Below, in pieces: positions 28,298 to 37,764 of a stretch of DNA of 64,000 bases. Made by a program: the position numbers and the translations under genes. The stretch lies in assembly GCF_003752505.1 (NCBI RefSeq), contig NZ_RKHO01000001.1:1240001-1304000 (forward strand). The letters are read 5' to 3'. The stretch's first letter is position 1. Each line of letters begins with the position of its first letter. The DNA comes from Nocardioides aurantiacus. GTDB taxonomy: Bacteria > Actinomycetota > Actinomycetes > Propionibacteriales > Nocardioidaceae. The notes beneath the pieces were generated by a model. The model ran no database searches. It saw only the letters and a list, made by a program, of their open reading frames with translations, and had not been told where the DNA came from.

Positions 28298-31279
28298 GTG
28301 CCCAGCCGAGCCCAGCCCTCCGCGGGCGACCTCGCCCGCCTCGGCTTCCGTGACACCTCGGCGGCGGTCCCGCTGCTGGCCTCGCTGGGCGGCGCCGCCG
28401 GTCCGCTGCTGCCCCTGATCGGCCGCAGCGCCGACCCCGACCAGGCGCTGGCCGCGCTGGTCGACCTCGCCGACGCGGTCGACGACCGCGACCGGCTGCT
28501 GCGTGAGGTGTCCGACGACGAGGGCACCTCGATGCGGCTGCTCAGCGTGCTCGGGGCTAGCCAGGCGCTCGCCGACCACCTGCGCCGCCACCCCGAGCAC
28601 TGGTCCGACCTGTGCGACCCGAGCCTGGGCTCGACCCGGCCGACGGCCGCGAGCATGCGCGGGTCGCTCCTCGAGGCGGTCGGCGCCGACCCCGGCGACA
28701 TCGAGCCGGTCGCCACGCTGTCGTACGCCGACGCGCTGGACGCCCTCCGCGTGGAGTACCGCCGGCTGCTGCTCAGCCTCGCCGCCCGCGACCTCGCCCA
28801 CCACGTCGGCGTCGACGACGTCGCGGCCGAGCTGAGCGACCTCGCCGCCGGCACGCTCGAGGCGGGCCTGGCCGTGGCCCGCGCCAAGGTCGGCGAGGCC
28901 GCCTCCGGGGCGCGGCTCGCCGTGGTCGCCATGGGCAAGTGCGGGGGCCACGAGCTCAACTACGTCTCCGACGTCGACGTCGTCTTCGTGGCCGAGGCCG
29001 CCGACGGCGTGGCCGAGACCGTCGCGCTGCGCACCGCCACCCAGCTGGCCTCGACCCTGATGCAGGTCTGCGGCGACCACACCCGCGAGGGCACGATCTG
29101 GCCGGTCGACGCCAACCTGCGCCCCGAGGGCAAGTCGGGTCCGCTGGTGCGCACCCTGGCCAGCCACGAGGGCTACTACGGCCGCTGGGCCAAGACCTGG
29201 GAGTTCCAGGCGCTGCTCAAGGCCCGGCCGGTGGCCGGCGACGCGGCGCTCGGGGCGGCGTACGTCGAGATGATCACACCGCTCGTGTGGACGGCCGCGG
29301 AGCGCGACGGCTTCGTCGAGGAGGTCCAGGCGATGCGGCGCCGGGTCGTCGCCCACATCCCGGCCGACCAGAGCGAGCGTCAGCTCAAGCTCGGCTCGGG
29401 CGGGCTGCGCGACGTCGAGTTCGCGGTGCAGCTGCTGCAGCTGGTCCACGGCCGGACCGACGAGGAGGTCCGGCCCCCGACGACGCTCTCCGCGCTGGCC
29501 CGGCTCACCGAGCGGGGGTACGTCGGCCGCGAGGACGGCGCCGAGCTCCACGAGGCCTACGCGTTCCTGCGCACCCTCGAGCACCGGATCCAGCTCTACC
29601 AGCTGCGGCGCACCCACGTGGTGCCCGCCGACGAGGACGCGCGCCGTCGGCTCGGCCGCTCGCTGGGCTTCACCAGGGACCCCGTCCGGGAGCTCGACAA
29701 GCTCTGGAACTTCCACCGCCGCGAGGTGCGCCGGCTGCACGAGAAGCTGTTCTACCGGCCGCTGCTCGCCGCCGTGGCGCGGATGAGCAGCGACGAGGCC
29801 CGGCTCAGCCCCGAGGCCGCGACCGAGCGGCTGGCGGCCCTGGGCTACCTCGACCCGAAGGCGGCGCTGCGCCACCTCGAGGCGCTGACCTCCGGCGTAC
29901 GCCGCAGCGCAGCGATCCAGCGCACGCTGCTGCCGGCGATGCTGCAGTGGTTCGCCGACGCCCCGGACCCGGACGCCGGCCTGTTCGGGTTCCGGCGGAT
30001 CTCCGAGGCGCTGGGCTCGACGCCGTGGTACCTCCGGCTGCTGCGCGACGAGGGCGAGGCGGCGCAGCGGATGGCGCAGGTGCTCGCGACCAGTCGCTAC
30101 GCCACCGGGCTGCTGCAGCGCGAGCCGCAGGCGGTGGCGCTGCTCGGCGAGGACGAGCGGCTGGAGCCGCTGGGTCGGGCCGCGGTCCAGGCCGAGATGG
30201 CCGCGGCCGGACGCCGCCGCGCGGACCCGCGCGAGGCGGTGCTGGCGATCCGGGCGATCCGTCGTCGCGAGCTGCTGCGCATCAGCGTGGCCGACCTGTG
30301 CGTGCCGTTCGGGGTGGAGCAGGTCGGCTACGCCCTGACCGACGTCACCAGCGCGACCCTGGAGGCCTCGCTCGCCGCGGTGGTGCGCGGGGTCGAGGCG
30401 GCCCGGGGCGTGCCGATGCCGACGCGGCTGGCGATCGTGGCGATGGGTCGCTACGGCGGCTTCGAGCTGGGCTACGGCAGCGACGCCGACGTGATGTTCG
30501 TGCACGACCCGCTGCCCGGGGCCGACCCCGCGCAGGCGGCCTCGATGGCGCAGGCGGCGGTCAACGACCTGCGGCGGCTGCTGGGGGAGCAGGGCAAGGA
30601 CCCGACGCTGGACGTCGACGCCGACCTGCGGCCCGAGGGTCGGCAAGGCCCGCTGGTGCGCACCCTGGAGTCCTACGCCGCCTACTACGCCAAGTGGTCG
30701 GCGGTGTGGGAGGCCCAGGCGCTGCTGCGGGCCGCCCCCGTGGTCGGCGACGCCGACGTGCAGGAGCGGTTCGCCGCGCTGGTCGACCCGCTGCGCTTCC
30801 CCGCCGACGGGCTCAGCCAGGACGACGTCGTGGAGATCCGCCGCATCAAGGCGCGCGTCGACGCCGAGCGGCTGCCGCGCGGTGCGGACCCCGCGACCCA
30901 CTTCAAGCTCGGCCGCGGCGGGCTCTCCGACGTCGAGTGGACCGTGCAGCTGCTGCAGATGCAGCACGCCGGTCGGGTCCCCGAGCTGCGGACCACCAAG
31001 ACGCTCGAGGCGCTGCGCGTCGCCGTCGAGCAGGAGCTCCTCGACGCGGCCGACGCGGAGGGCCTGGTGGAGGCCTGGCGGTTCGCGAGCCGCGCCCGCA
31101 ACGCGACCGTCCAGGTGCGGGGCAAGCCCGCCGACCAGCTGCCGCGCGACGCCCGCGAGCGAGCCGCCGTGGCCGCGATCCTGCAGTACGATCCGGGAGA
31201 GTCCGACGCGATGGTCAACGACTACCTGCGGTCCGCCCGCCGGGCGCGCGGCATCGTCGACCGGGTGTTCTGGGGCTAG
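28298..31279 (+). CDS. glnE: Glutamine synthetase adenylyltransferase/adenylyl-removing enzyme
   Basis: 993 aa, two nucleotidyltransferase domains in tandem, full length for the family. The N-terminal adenylyl-removing domain has VAMGKCGGHELNYVSDVDVV, and the C-terminal adenylylating domain has VAMGRYGGFELGYGSDADVM; both keep the GG...SDxD metal site. Each is followed by its helical GlnD-UR-like partner (RQLKLGSGGLRDVEFAVQLL and FKLGRGGLSDVEWTVQLLQ). It adjusts GlnA1 activity by modifying the loop tyrosine. Position 0.9 kb after glnA2 matches the mycobacterial arrangement except for the intervening STAS and membrane genes. Confidence 0.95.
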   Translation: MPSRAQPSAGDLARLGFRDTSAAVPLLASLGGAAGPLLPLIGRSADPDQALAALVDLADAVDDRDRLLREVSDDEGTSMRLLSVLGASQALADHLRRHPEHWSDLCDPSLGSTRPTAASMRGSLLEAVGADPGDIEPVATLSYADALDALRVEYRRLLLSLAARDLAHHVGVDDVAAELSDLAAGTLEAGLAVARAKVGEAASGARLAVVAMGKCGGHELNYVSDVDVVFVAEAADGVAETVALRTATQLASTLMQVCGDHTREGTIWPVDANLRPEGKSGPLVRTLASHEGYYGRWAKTWEFQALLKARPVAGDAALGAAYVEMITPLVWTAAERDGFVEEVQAMRRRVVAHIPADQSERQLKLGSGGLRDVEFAVQLLQLVHGRTDEEVRPPTTLSALARLTERGYVGREDGAELHEAYAFLRTLEHRIQLYQLRRTHVVPADEDARRRLGRSLGFTRDPVRELDKLWNFHRREVRRLHEKLFYRPLLAAVARMSSDEARLSPEAATERLAALGYLDPKAALRHLEALTSGVRRSAAIQRTLLPAMLQWFADAPDPDAGLFGFRRISEALGSTPWYLRLLRDEGEAAQRMAQVLATSRYATGLLQREPQAVALLGEDERLEPLGRAAVQAEMAAAGRRRADPREAVLAIRAIRRRELLRISVADLCVPFGVEQVGYALTDVTSATLEASLAAVVRGVEAARGVPMPTRLAIVAMGRYGGFELGYGSDADVMFVHDPLPGADPAQAASMAQAAVNDLRRLLGEQGKDPTLDVDADLRPEGRQGPLVRTLESYAAYYAKWSAVWEAQALLRAAPVVGDADVQERFAALVDPLRFPADGLSQDDVVEIRRIKARVDAERLPRGADPATHFKLGRGGLSDVEWTVQLLQMQHAGRVPELRTTKTLEALRVAVEQELLDAADAEGLVEAWRFASRARNATVQVRGKPADQLPRDARERAAVAAILQYDPGESDAMVNDYLRSARRARGIVDRVFWG

Positions 31280-31307
31280 GCCCCGGGAGGGTTCCCCTGG
31301 CCGGCAG

Positions 31308-31326
31308 ATGAAGTTATCATCTTCAT
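31308..31326. promoter_or_regulatory. Dyad operator candidate 1 upstream of satD
   Basis: ATGAAG-N7-CTTCAT, a perfect 6-bp dyad. The spacer holds the -10 box TATCAT (31315-31320), and the dyad ends immediately before the ATG. Binding here would block the promoter. Confidence 0.55.
31315..31320 (+). promoter_or_regulatory. -10 box for satD (leaderless)
   Basis: TATCAT, 6 nt before the ATG at 31327, embedded in the first dyad. Confidence 0.55.
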
Positions 31327-32055
31327 ATGTCGTCGATGAAGCTTTCTGCTTCAGGTCTGGGTGCGTGGTCGCACGCTCCGGTCGCCGTGGTCATCGGCGA
31401 CGTGGTCGCGTCCCGAGTGGCCGCCGACCGGGCCGACCTCCACGAGCGGCTCGCCGCCGCGGTCGCGGGGTCCAACCTCGCCACCGGTCCCCTGACACCC
31501 TGGCGGATCACGGTCGGTGACGAGTTCCAGGGCGCGTTCGCCGGCGTCGGGGAGGCGCTGCACGCCGTGCTGCTGCTGCGCACGGCGCTGGCCGGCGAGC
31601 CGGCCGGGGCGTCGGACGGGACACCGGACGGCCCCGAGCCCGAGCCGGTCGACGTGCGCTTCGGGGTGGGCTGGGGCCCGGTCGCGACGCTGGCCGACGA
31701 GCCCCGCGTCGAGGACGGGCCCGGCTGGTGGGCGGCCCGGGAGGCGGTCGAGGAGGTCAAGCGGGCGGCGCGTCGCGCCGGGTTCCGGCACCGCCGGACG
31801 GCGTACCGGCGGAGCGAGGGGGTGCCCGGTCCCGACCCCGACCTGGTCAACGCCGCCCTGCTCTGTCAGGACGAGGTGGTGGGATCAGCCTCGCCCCGGT
31901 CGCTGCGGCTGCTGGGGGGACTGCTGCAGGGCCGGCCCCAGGCCGACCTCGCCGCGGCCGAGGGCGTCTCCGCCTCGGCGGTCTCCCAGCGCGTGCGGCA
32001 CGACGGGCTGGCCGTCGTGGTGGCGGCCGACGCGCTGCTGAGGAGGGTCACGTGA
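31327..32055 (+). CDS. SatD-family protein with C-terminal helix-turn-helix
   Basis: 242 aa. The N-terminal region (VAVVIGDVVASRVAADRADLHERL, then WRITVGDEFQGAFAG and VDVRFGVGWGPVATL) matches the SatD family. The C-terminus (ADLAAAEGVSASAVSQRVRHDGL, about residues 205-230) is a helix-turn-helix. It is probably an autoregulatory DNA-binding protein: a dyad covers its promoter, and a near-identical dyad lies in codons 4-10. The next gene, a membrane protein, overlaps by 4 bp and is presumably the partner. SatD was linked to acid/secretion stress in streptococci (family knowledge); its role here is unknown. Confidence 0.72.
   Translation: MSSMKLSASGLGAWSHAPVAVVIGDVVASRVAADRADLHERLAAAVAGSNLATGPLTPWRITVGDEFQGAFAGVGEALHAVLLLRTALAGEPAGASDGTPDGPEPEPVDVRFGVGWGPVATLADEPRVEDGPGWWAAREAVEEVKRAARRAGFRHRRTAYRRSEGVPGPDPDLVNAALLCQDEVVGSASPRSLRLLGGLLQGRPQADLAAAEGVSASAVSQRVRHDGLAVVVAADALLRRVT
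31336..31354. promoter_or_regulatory. Dyad operator candidate 2 inside satD coding start
   Basis: ATGAAG-N7-CTTCAG, one mismatch from the first dyad and centred 28 bp downstream of it. It lies within codons 4-10 of satD. Confidence 0.5.
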
Positions 32056-32786
32056 GCTGGATCGCGCTGCTGCTGGTGGGGCTGGGCGTCACCGACCTGG
32101 TGCGCTCGTGCCGACCCCTGGGCGGGCTGGAGGGCTGCGTCGGCGGCTCGTCGGCGGTGCTGCTCGGGCTGCTGGCCGGGCTCACCTCGGCCACCGACGT
32201 GGTCGCCCTGCTGGCCCTCGCGGTGGCGAGCGTGGCCTGGGGGCTCACGGTGCACCGACACCTCCGGGGCGGGAGCGCCGTGCCCCCGCTCGGGGTCGCC
32301 GTCGCCGCGGTGGTGGTGGCGCTGCTGCTCTCCGGCACGGCGGGCGAGGGCGGGGGTGCGGTCGGGTCGTGGGTGGACGGGTCGGGCTTCCCCGGCGTAC
32401 GACACCTCAGCGTGGAGCGTGTGCTGCTGCTCGTCGGGGTGCTCCTGGCCCAGCTCAGCACCGGCAACGTGGTGGTCCGGCTGGTGCTCGCCGTCACCGG
32501 CACGGTCGAGCCGTCCGTCCACGACACCGTCGACGACCCCGAGCAGCAGCTCAAGGGCGGTCGGCTGCTCGGGCCCATGGAGCGGCTCTTCATCGTCGGG
32601 CTGGGGCTCGCCGGTGAGCTGACCGCGGCCAGCATCGTGATCGCGGCCAAGGGTCTGCTCCGCTGGCCCGAGCTGCAGTCGCGGGTGGACCAGGTCCGGA
32701 TCCACCGACTCACGGAGTACTTCCTGGTCGGCAGCTTCGTCAGCTGGCTGTTCGCCCTGTCCTGCCTGGCGCTGGCGCGGCCCTAG
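32052..32786 (+). CDS. Membrane protein downstream of satD
   Basis: 244 aa with about six hydrophobic segments, e.g. WIALLLVGLGVTDLV, SAVLLGLLAGLTSATDVVAL, VLLLVGVLLAQLSTGNVVVR, IVGLGLAGELTAASIVIAA and YFLVGSFVSWLFALSCLALA. GTG at 32052 lies behind AGGAGG (32041) and overlaps the satD stop codon. No family is recognised with confidence; the satD-membrane protein pair recurs in other bacteria. The middle holds a charged cytoplasmic stretch (DTVDDPEQQLKGGRL). Confidence 0.7.
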   Translation: MSWIALLLVGLGVTDLVRSCRPLGGLEGCVGGSSAVLLGLLAGLTSATDVVALLALAVASVAWGLTVHRHLRGGSAVPPLGVAVAAVVVALLLSGTAGEGGGAVGSWVDGSGFPGVRHLSVERVLLLVGVLLAQLSTGNVVVRLVLAVTGTVEPSVHDTVDDPEQQLKGGRLLGPMERLFIVGLGLAGELTAASIVIAAKGLLRWPELQSRVDQVRIHRLTEYFLVGSFVSWLFALSCLALARP

Positions 32787-32792
32787 GCAGGC

Positions 32793-33212
32793 CTATCCGT
32801 CGAGGCCGCTGAGGTCACCGGGCACGTCCACGGCGTGGGTCCGCAGCACCTCGAGGGGGACCAGCGCCAGCACGGCGGCGTTGGTGGAGGCCAGGACGAC
32901 CGGCGCCGCGGCGCCGTCGGCGTGCGCGACGTACCAGTTGCGCGCGGTCACGCACCACCGGTCCCCGGGCACGAGGCCGGGGAAGGCGTACTGCGGGACC
33001 GGGGTCGAGAGGTCGTTGCCGATCGCGCGCTGGTGGGCGAGGAACTCCACCGTCATCACCGCGCAGACGGTGTGGCTGCCGCGGTCCTCGGGCCCGGTGC
33101 TGCAGCAGCCGTCGCGGTAGAAGCCGGTCATCGGCTCGGTGCCGCAGGGCTCGAGCGGCCCGCCGACGACGTTGAGCTCCTCGGGGACGGGAGCGGGGTC
33201 GTCGGTGGTCAT
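32793..33212 (-). CDS. DUF2237 family protein
   Basis: 139 aa. Typical blocks are NVVGGPLEPCGTEPMTGFYRDG, CCSTGPEDRGSHTVCAVMT, EFLAHQRAIGNDLSTP and GLVPGDRWCVTARNW, ending in an ALVPLEVLRTHAVD segment. Four cysteines are conserved in the family, which has no known reaction. It is convergent with the satD operon (6 bp gap), and the VOC gene lies upstream on the same strand 58 bp away. Confidence 0.85.
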   Translation of the reverse strand: MTTDDPAPVPEELNVVGGPLEPCGTEPMTGFYRDGCCSTGPEDRGSHTVCAVMTVEFLAHQRAIGNDLSTPVPQYAFPGLVPGDRWCVTARNWYVAHADGAAAPVVLASTNAAVLALVPLEVLRTHAVDVPGDLSGLDG

Positions 33213-33270
33213 GGGGACAGCATGCGCGTCCGGCGCAGGGGTGGGGCACGCCGCGCCGGGGGACCGCCGA

Positions 33271-33705
33271 TCAGGAGGCGCCGGGCTCCTCGCCGCTCTC
33301 GATGTTGAACATCCACGCCACGCCCCACGGGTCGGTGACCTGGCCGAAGGAGGCGCCCCACATCTGCTTCTCCAGCGGCACGTCGACGGTGCCCCGGCCG
33401 GAGAAGGCGTCCCACCAGCCCTTGAGCGTCGCCTCGTCGGCGGCGTCGCCGCTCAGCGCCACCCCGAAGTCGTTGCCGTGGCGCACCTCCTCGCCGGGAG
33501 GGCCGTCGGAGGCCATCACGCGCAAGCCGTCGTCGGTGACGAGCAGGGCGTGCATCACGCCCTCGGGCGGCGGCGTCGGCCCGGTCATGCCCATGTCGCC
33601 GAAGGTCATCACGTCGAGCCTCCCGCCGAGCACGGACCGGTAGAACTCCATCGCCTCACGGGCGTCGCCGTCGAAGATCAGGTAGGTGGTGAGCTGCAGG
33701 GTCAT
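33271..33705 (-). CDS. VOC-family (glyoxalase/PhnB-like) protein
   Basis: 144 aa, single vicinal-oxygen-chelate fold of the PhnB/3-demethylubiquinone-like group: [39 protein letters not shown], then [20 protein letters not shown]. It is probably a cytoplasmic dimer with a metal or small-molecule site. GAGGAG 6 nt before the ATG supports the start. The substrate is unknown. Confidence 0.85.
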   Translation of the reverse strand: MTLQLTTYLIFDGDAREAMEFYRSVLGGRLDVMTFGDMGMTGPTPPPEGVMHALLVTDDGLRVMASDGPPGEEVRHGNDFGVALSGDAADEATLKGWWDAFSGRGTVDVPLEKQMWGASFGQVTDPWGVAWMFNIESGEEPGAS

Positions 33706-33796
33706 CGGTGCTCCTCGGGTGCGGGGGTGGCGGCCGGTTGCCGTCGTGCTTCTGACCGGGGTGGGTGGCCGGAATCATCGCTCGGGGAGGCCGAGG

Positions 33797-33823
33797 GACA
33801 CGAGCACGAAACAACCGCGTGAT
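33797..33823 (+). promoter_or_regulatory. GlnR-type box upstream of GSIII gene
   Basis: GACAC-N6-GAAAC-N6-GTGAT shares the 11-bp periodicity and the central GAAAC of the actinobacterial GlnR consensus (GTnAC-N6-GAAAC repeated). It stands 11 bp before a -10 candidate (TAGGTT, 33834-33839). The third element is imperfect. Confidence 0.45.
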
Positions 33824-33886
33824 CTGGCCCGCCTAGGTTCGGACCGACCCGAGCCGTCTCGGGCCCTACTCACCCAGGAGTTCCCC

Positions 33887-36064
33887 ATGACCGCCAACCA
33901 GGTCCGGCTGCAGGCCATCAAGGGCGTCGAGTCCACGGTGCCCCCGGCGTACAGCTTCGACCCGGGCGAGGAGCCCGGCCAGATCTTCGGCGAGAACGTC
34001 TTCAGCCTCAACGTGATGCAGAAGCGGCTGCCCAAGAACGTCTACAAGTCGGTGGTCTCGACGATCGAGAAGTCGACGCCGCTGGACCCCGACGTGGCCG
34101 ACGCCGTCGCCTCGGCGATGAAGGACTGGGCGATGGAGAAGGGCGCGACGCACTACGCGCACGTCTTCTACCCGCTGACCGGCCTGACCGCGGAGAAGCA
34201 CGACAGCTTCCTGGACCCGGTGGGCGACGGCACGGCGTTCGCGTCGTTCTCCGGCAAGACGCTGGTGCAGGGCGAGCCCGACGCGTCGTCGTTCCCCAAC
34301 GGCGGGCTGCGCAACACCTTCGAGGCGCGCGGCTACACCGGTTGGGACGTGATGAGCCCGGCGTACGTGCTGGAGAACCCCAACGGCAACACCCTGTGCA
34401 TCCCCACCATCTTCATCTCGATGACCGGTGAGGCGCTCGACCACAAGACGCCGGTGCTGCGCTCGCAGCAGGCGATGTCCGCGCAGGCCAAGCGCGTGCT
34501 GCGGCTCTTCGGGCACGACGACCCGGACAACGTGGTGGCCTACTGCGGCCCCGAGCAGGAGTACTTCCTGGTCGACAGCCACTTCTTCACCGCCCGGCCC
34601 GACCTGCTCAACGCCGGCCGCACGCTCTTCGGGGCCAAGCCGCCCAAGGGCCAGGAGTTCGACGACCACTACTTCGGCGCCATCCCCGAGCGCGTGCTCG
34701 GCTTCATGATGGACACCGAGCGGGAGCTGTTCAAGCTCGGCATCCCGGCCAAGACGCGGCACAACGAGGTCGCGCCGGGGCAGTTCGAGGTGGCCCCGAT
34801 GTTCGAGCGCGCCAACGAGGCGAGCGACCACCAGCAGCTGCTGATGACGACCTTCAAGTCGGTTGCGCGCAAGCACGGCATGGAGTGCCTGTTCCACGAG
34901 AAGCCGTTCGACGGCGTCAACGGCTCGGGCAAGCACGTCAACTTCTCGCTCGGCAACGCCGAGCTCGGCAGCCTGCTCGTGCCCGGCGACAACCCCCACG
35001 ACAACGCGCAGTTCCTCGTCTTCTGCGCCGCGGTGGTGCGTGCGGTCCACCAGTACGGCGGGCTGCTGCGCAGCTCGGTCGCCTCCGCCGGCAACGACCA
35101 CCGCCTCGGCGCCAACGAGGCCCCGCCGGCGATCATCTCGATCTTCCTCGGCGACCAGCTCGCCGACGTGTTCGACCAGATCGCCAAGGGCGGTGCGACC
35201 CACTCCAAGGAGAAGGGCACGCTGACCATCGGCGTGGACACGTTGCCCAACCTCAGCAAGGACCCGGGCGACCGCAACCGCACCAGCCCGTTCGCCTTCA
35301 CGGGCAACCGGTTCGAGTTCCGCGCGCCCGGCTCCAACCAGACGGTGGCCGGTCCCATGGTCGTGCTCAACACGATCATGGCCGAGGCGCTCGACCACGC
35401 GGCGACCTACCTCGAGGACGCGGTGGCGGCCGGCACCGACTTCAACGAGGCCGTGCAGTCGCTGCTGACCGAGATCGTCACCGACCACGGCAAGGTCATC
35501 TTCAACGGCAACGGCTACTCCGACGAGTGGCCGGTCGAGGCCGAGCAGCGGGGCCTGAAGAACCTCCGCACCACGGTCGACGCGCTGCCCGAGCTGATCA
35601 CGCCCGAGGCGCTGGAGCTGTTCGCGAAGTACGACGTGTTCAGCGACCGCGAGATGCACAGCCGCTACGAGATCGGCCTGGAGCAGTACGTCCTGTCGAT
35701 CTCCGTCGAGGCCAACCTGACCCTCGAGATGGGCACCACGATCGTGCTGCCCGCGGCGGTGCGCTACCAGACCGAGCTCGCCACCAACGTCTCCGCGCTC
35801 AAGGCCGCCGGGGTGGAGGCCGACCTCGCCGACCTCGAGGCGGTCTCGGTGCCGCTGGCCGCGCTGCGTGCCGGTCTGAAGGAGCTCGCCGCTGCGGTCG
35901 CCCACGAGCACCCCGAGGACGCGATGGAGGCGGCGACGTTCTGCCGCGACACCGTGATCCCGGCGATGGCCGCGGTCCGCGAGGCCGCCGACACCCTCGA
36001 GGGCGTCGTCGCGGACGACCTGTGGTCGCTGCCGACCTACCAGGAGATGCTCTACCTGCTCTGA
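33887..36064 (+). CDS. glnN: Glutamine synthetase type III
   Basis: 725 aa, the long GSIII class. N-terminal [21 protein letters not shown] is diagnostic, and further GSIII marks are [81 protein letters not shown] and [20 protein letters not shown]. It makes glutamine from glutamate and ammonia and is not known to be controlled by GlnE. ATG at 33887 follows CAGGAG. The promoter region contains a GlnR-like box, so nitrogen control is likely. It is the third glutamine synthetase in the window. Confidence 0.93.
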   Translation: MTANQVRLQAIKGVESTVPPAYSFDPGEEPGQIFGENVFSLNVMQKRLPKNVYKSVVSTIEKSTPLDPDVADAVASAMKDWAMEKGATHYAHVFYPLTGLTAEKHDSFLDPVGDGTAFASFSGKTLVQGEPDASSFPNGGLRNTFEARGYTGWDVMSPAYVLENPNGNTLCIPTIFISMTGEALDHKTPVLRSQQAMSAQAKRVLRLFGHDDPDNVVAYCGPEQEYFLVDSHFFTARPDLLNAGRTLFGAKPPKGQEFDDHYFGAIPERVLGFMMDTERELFKLGIPAKTRHNEVAPGQFEVAPMFERANEASDHQQLLMTTFKSVARKHGMECLFHEKPFDGVNGSGKHVNFSLGNAELGSLLVPGDNPHDNAQFLVFCAAVVRAVHQYGGLLRSSVASAGNDHRLGANEAPPAIISIFLGDQLADVFDQIAKGGATHSKEKGTLTIGVDTLPNLSKDPGDRNRTSPFAFTGNRFEFRAPGSNQTVAGPMVVLNTIMAEALDHAATYLEDAVAAGTDFNEAVQSLLTEIVTDHGKVIFNGNGYSDEWPVEAEQRGLKNLRTTVDALPELITPEALELFAKYDVFSDREMHSRYEIGLEQYVLSISVEANLTLEMGTTIVLPAAVRYQTELATNVSALKAAGVEADLADLEAVSVPLAALRAGLKELAAAVAHEHPEDAMEAATFCRDTVIPAMAAVREAADTLEGVVADDLWSLPTYQEMLYLL

Positions 36065-36093
36065 TGCCGAGGCCACCGGGCTCGGGCTCGGGG

Positions 36094-37086
36094 TCAGGCG
36101 AGGTCGAGCTGGGCCATCACCAGGTCGGTGCGCTCGGCGGGTTCGAGCCGGACCCGCCAGGCGCGGCCCTCCGACTGGCCGCAGGGGCGCGGGGTGACGG
36201 TCTGGTCGGTGGCGCAGGCCGCCGAGAGTAACCGCCCTCCTTCGACCACGACGGTGCGGGGGACCTGTCCGCCGGGATAGCTCAGGTCGAGCGAGGTGAG
36301 CCGGGCCAGGGCGCGACCCGAGGGCCGGTCACTGCGGGTCACGGCCCCGGACAGCACGTAGCTGACCTGCACCTCCGTGGCAGCACCGAACTCGTACGCC
36401 GACGGGGCGGCGGTCACCGCGGTGGGGCCGGGCCAGGGGCCCGTGTCGGTCGCGACGCGCACCTGCCGCGCGGCCACCGGCCCACCCCCGGGCCCCGGGG
36501 GGAGGCCGAGCTCGACGCGGGTGATCGGCCGCGAGGTCGAGATCCAGTGGTCGACCCGGATGTCGCCCGAGGGCAGCACCTGGCTGCGGACGTACTCGCT
36601 GTCGGGCGCGACCGCAGCCGGGACCTGCAGCGGCGTGGTGGCACTGGCCGGGGTGGGCTGATCGGGCCAACGGGAGACCACGACCCACATCAGGACCACC
36701 GCGAGCGCCGCCACGGACACGGAGATCAGCACCAGCGCCGGTGGGAGCACGGGCTCACGGCGCCGGTCCGGGTCCGCGACCGGGAGCGCCCCCCAGACCG
36801 GGGTGTCCGGCGGCGCGGCCTCCTTCTCCGCGCGCTCCCCTCCCGCGAGCGGGAGCGACGGACCACCTGGGGGGTCCGTGGGGGCGGGGGCGTCCACCGG
36901 GACCAGCACCCCCGCCGGGTCGGGCTCGTAGACGTAGCCGTCCTCGTCCTCGAAGGTCCCGTCGGCGTGGTGGTAGAGCCACCAGCTCTCGGCGTGGTCC
37001 GCGAGGTCGACGGGGTGCAGCACCCACCCCGGGACGGTGGGCGTGCCGCTGTCGTCGGGACGGCCGTCCTCGGGGTCCTCGGTCAT
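36094..37086 (-). CDS. Single-pass membrane protein of unknown function (sortase operon)
   Basis: 330 aa. Residues 1-110 are acidic and proline-rich and include WVLHPVDLADHAESWWLYHH and FEDEDGYVYEPDP. One transmembrane helix (ALVLISVSVAALAVVLMWVVV, about 120-142) is followed by a C-terminal beta-rich extracytoplasmic domain of about 185 aa with two cysteines (SAACATDQTVTPRPCGQ). No domain family is recognised. It is the third gene of a minus-strand operon after DUF4397 and sortase genes, so a cell-envelope role is inferred. Confidence 0.65.
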   Translation of the reverse strand: MTEDPEDGRPDDSGTPTVPGWVLHPVDLADHAESWWLYHHADGTFEDEDGYVYEPDPAGVLVPVDAPAPTDPPGGPSLPLAGGERAEKEAAPPDTPVWGALPVADPDRRREPVLPPALVLISVSVAALAVVLMWVVVSRWPDQPTPASATTPLQVPAAVAPDSEYVRSQVLPSGDIRVDHWISTSRPITRVELGLPPGPGGGPVAARQVRVATDTGPWPGPTAVTAAPSAYEFGAATEVQVSYVLSGAVTRSDRPSGRALARLTSLDLSYPGGQVPRTVVVEGGRLLSAACATDQTVTPRPCGQSEGRAWRVRLEPAERTDLVMAQLDLA

Positions 37087-37091
37087 CTGCC

Positions 37092-37763
37092 TCACCTGTT
37101 CCTGGGCTGCGGGAGGGACACCGGCTCCGCGACGACCACCGCGAGCCGTTGGTAGCCACCACGGGCGGGGACGTACGGCGGGGCGCAGGTCACCATCACG
37201 AGTCGCCGGTCGCCGGTCGGGCGGTAGAGCCAGCCCCGACGCAGGGCCGAGGACCGTTCGAGCAGCCGGACCGAGGTCGTGGTGAAGGACTGGCGCAGGC
37301 CCGCCGAGGTGACCTCGAACCGGTCCCCGGTCCGGGCCTCCAGCAGCTCGGCGAACGGCCCGAGGCCCTGCGTGCGCGAGTCGACGTGGGCGGCGAGCAG
37401 CGTCGAGCCGAACGGGTCGCCGAGCGCCGAGCCCCCGCGCCACCACCCGGCCCGCTCCACGTCCGCGGGCACGTCGAGGACGCCGTCGGTGCGGGAGGAG
37501 ACGGCCTGCACCGCGACGACGGGTCCGCCGGGCAGGCGGACCGCGGTGGGCGGCTCGCGACGTACGGCGCCCGCGCGGCGCGCCGTACGCGCCTCGACCA
37601 CGACGGTGTCCTCACCCCCGCCGGACGTCCGCCCCGCGGGTGCGTCGGCGGCCGGCGGAGGCTCTGCGGGGGAGGGCCACCACAGCGTCGAGGTGCCGAG
37701 CACGACCACCACGACCACCACCGCGAGGACGACCCGCAGCAGGGTGCTGCGACCTGCTGCCAC
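37092..37763 (-). CDS. Class F-like sortase
   Basis: 223 aa membrane-anchored transpeptidase. The N-terminal helix (LLRVVLAVVVVVVVLGTSTL) anchors it. The catalytic histidine is in TLLAAHVDSR, the cysteine in LVMVTCAPPYV and the arginine in the GGYQRLAVVVAEP strand. The FEVTSAGLRQSF segment fits the sortase beta-barrel. The GTG start lies one base past the DUF4397 stop. It should attach surface proteins bearing a sorting signal, but neither operon neighbour shows a recognisable LPXTG-type C-terminus. Confidence 0.82.
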   Translation of the reverse strand: MAAGRSTLLRVVLAVVVVVVVLGTSTLWWPSPAEPPPAADAPAGRTSGGGEDTVVVEARTARRAGAVRREPPTAVRLPGGPVVAVQAVSSRTDGVLDVPADVERAGWWRGGSALGDPFGSTLLAAHVDSRTQGLGPFAELLEARTGDRFEVTSAGLRQSFTTTSVRLLERSSALRRGWLYRPTGDRRLVMVTCAPPYVPARGGYQRLAVVVAEPVSLPQPRNR

Positions 37764-37764
37764 G

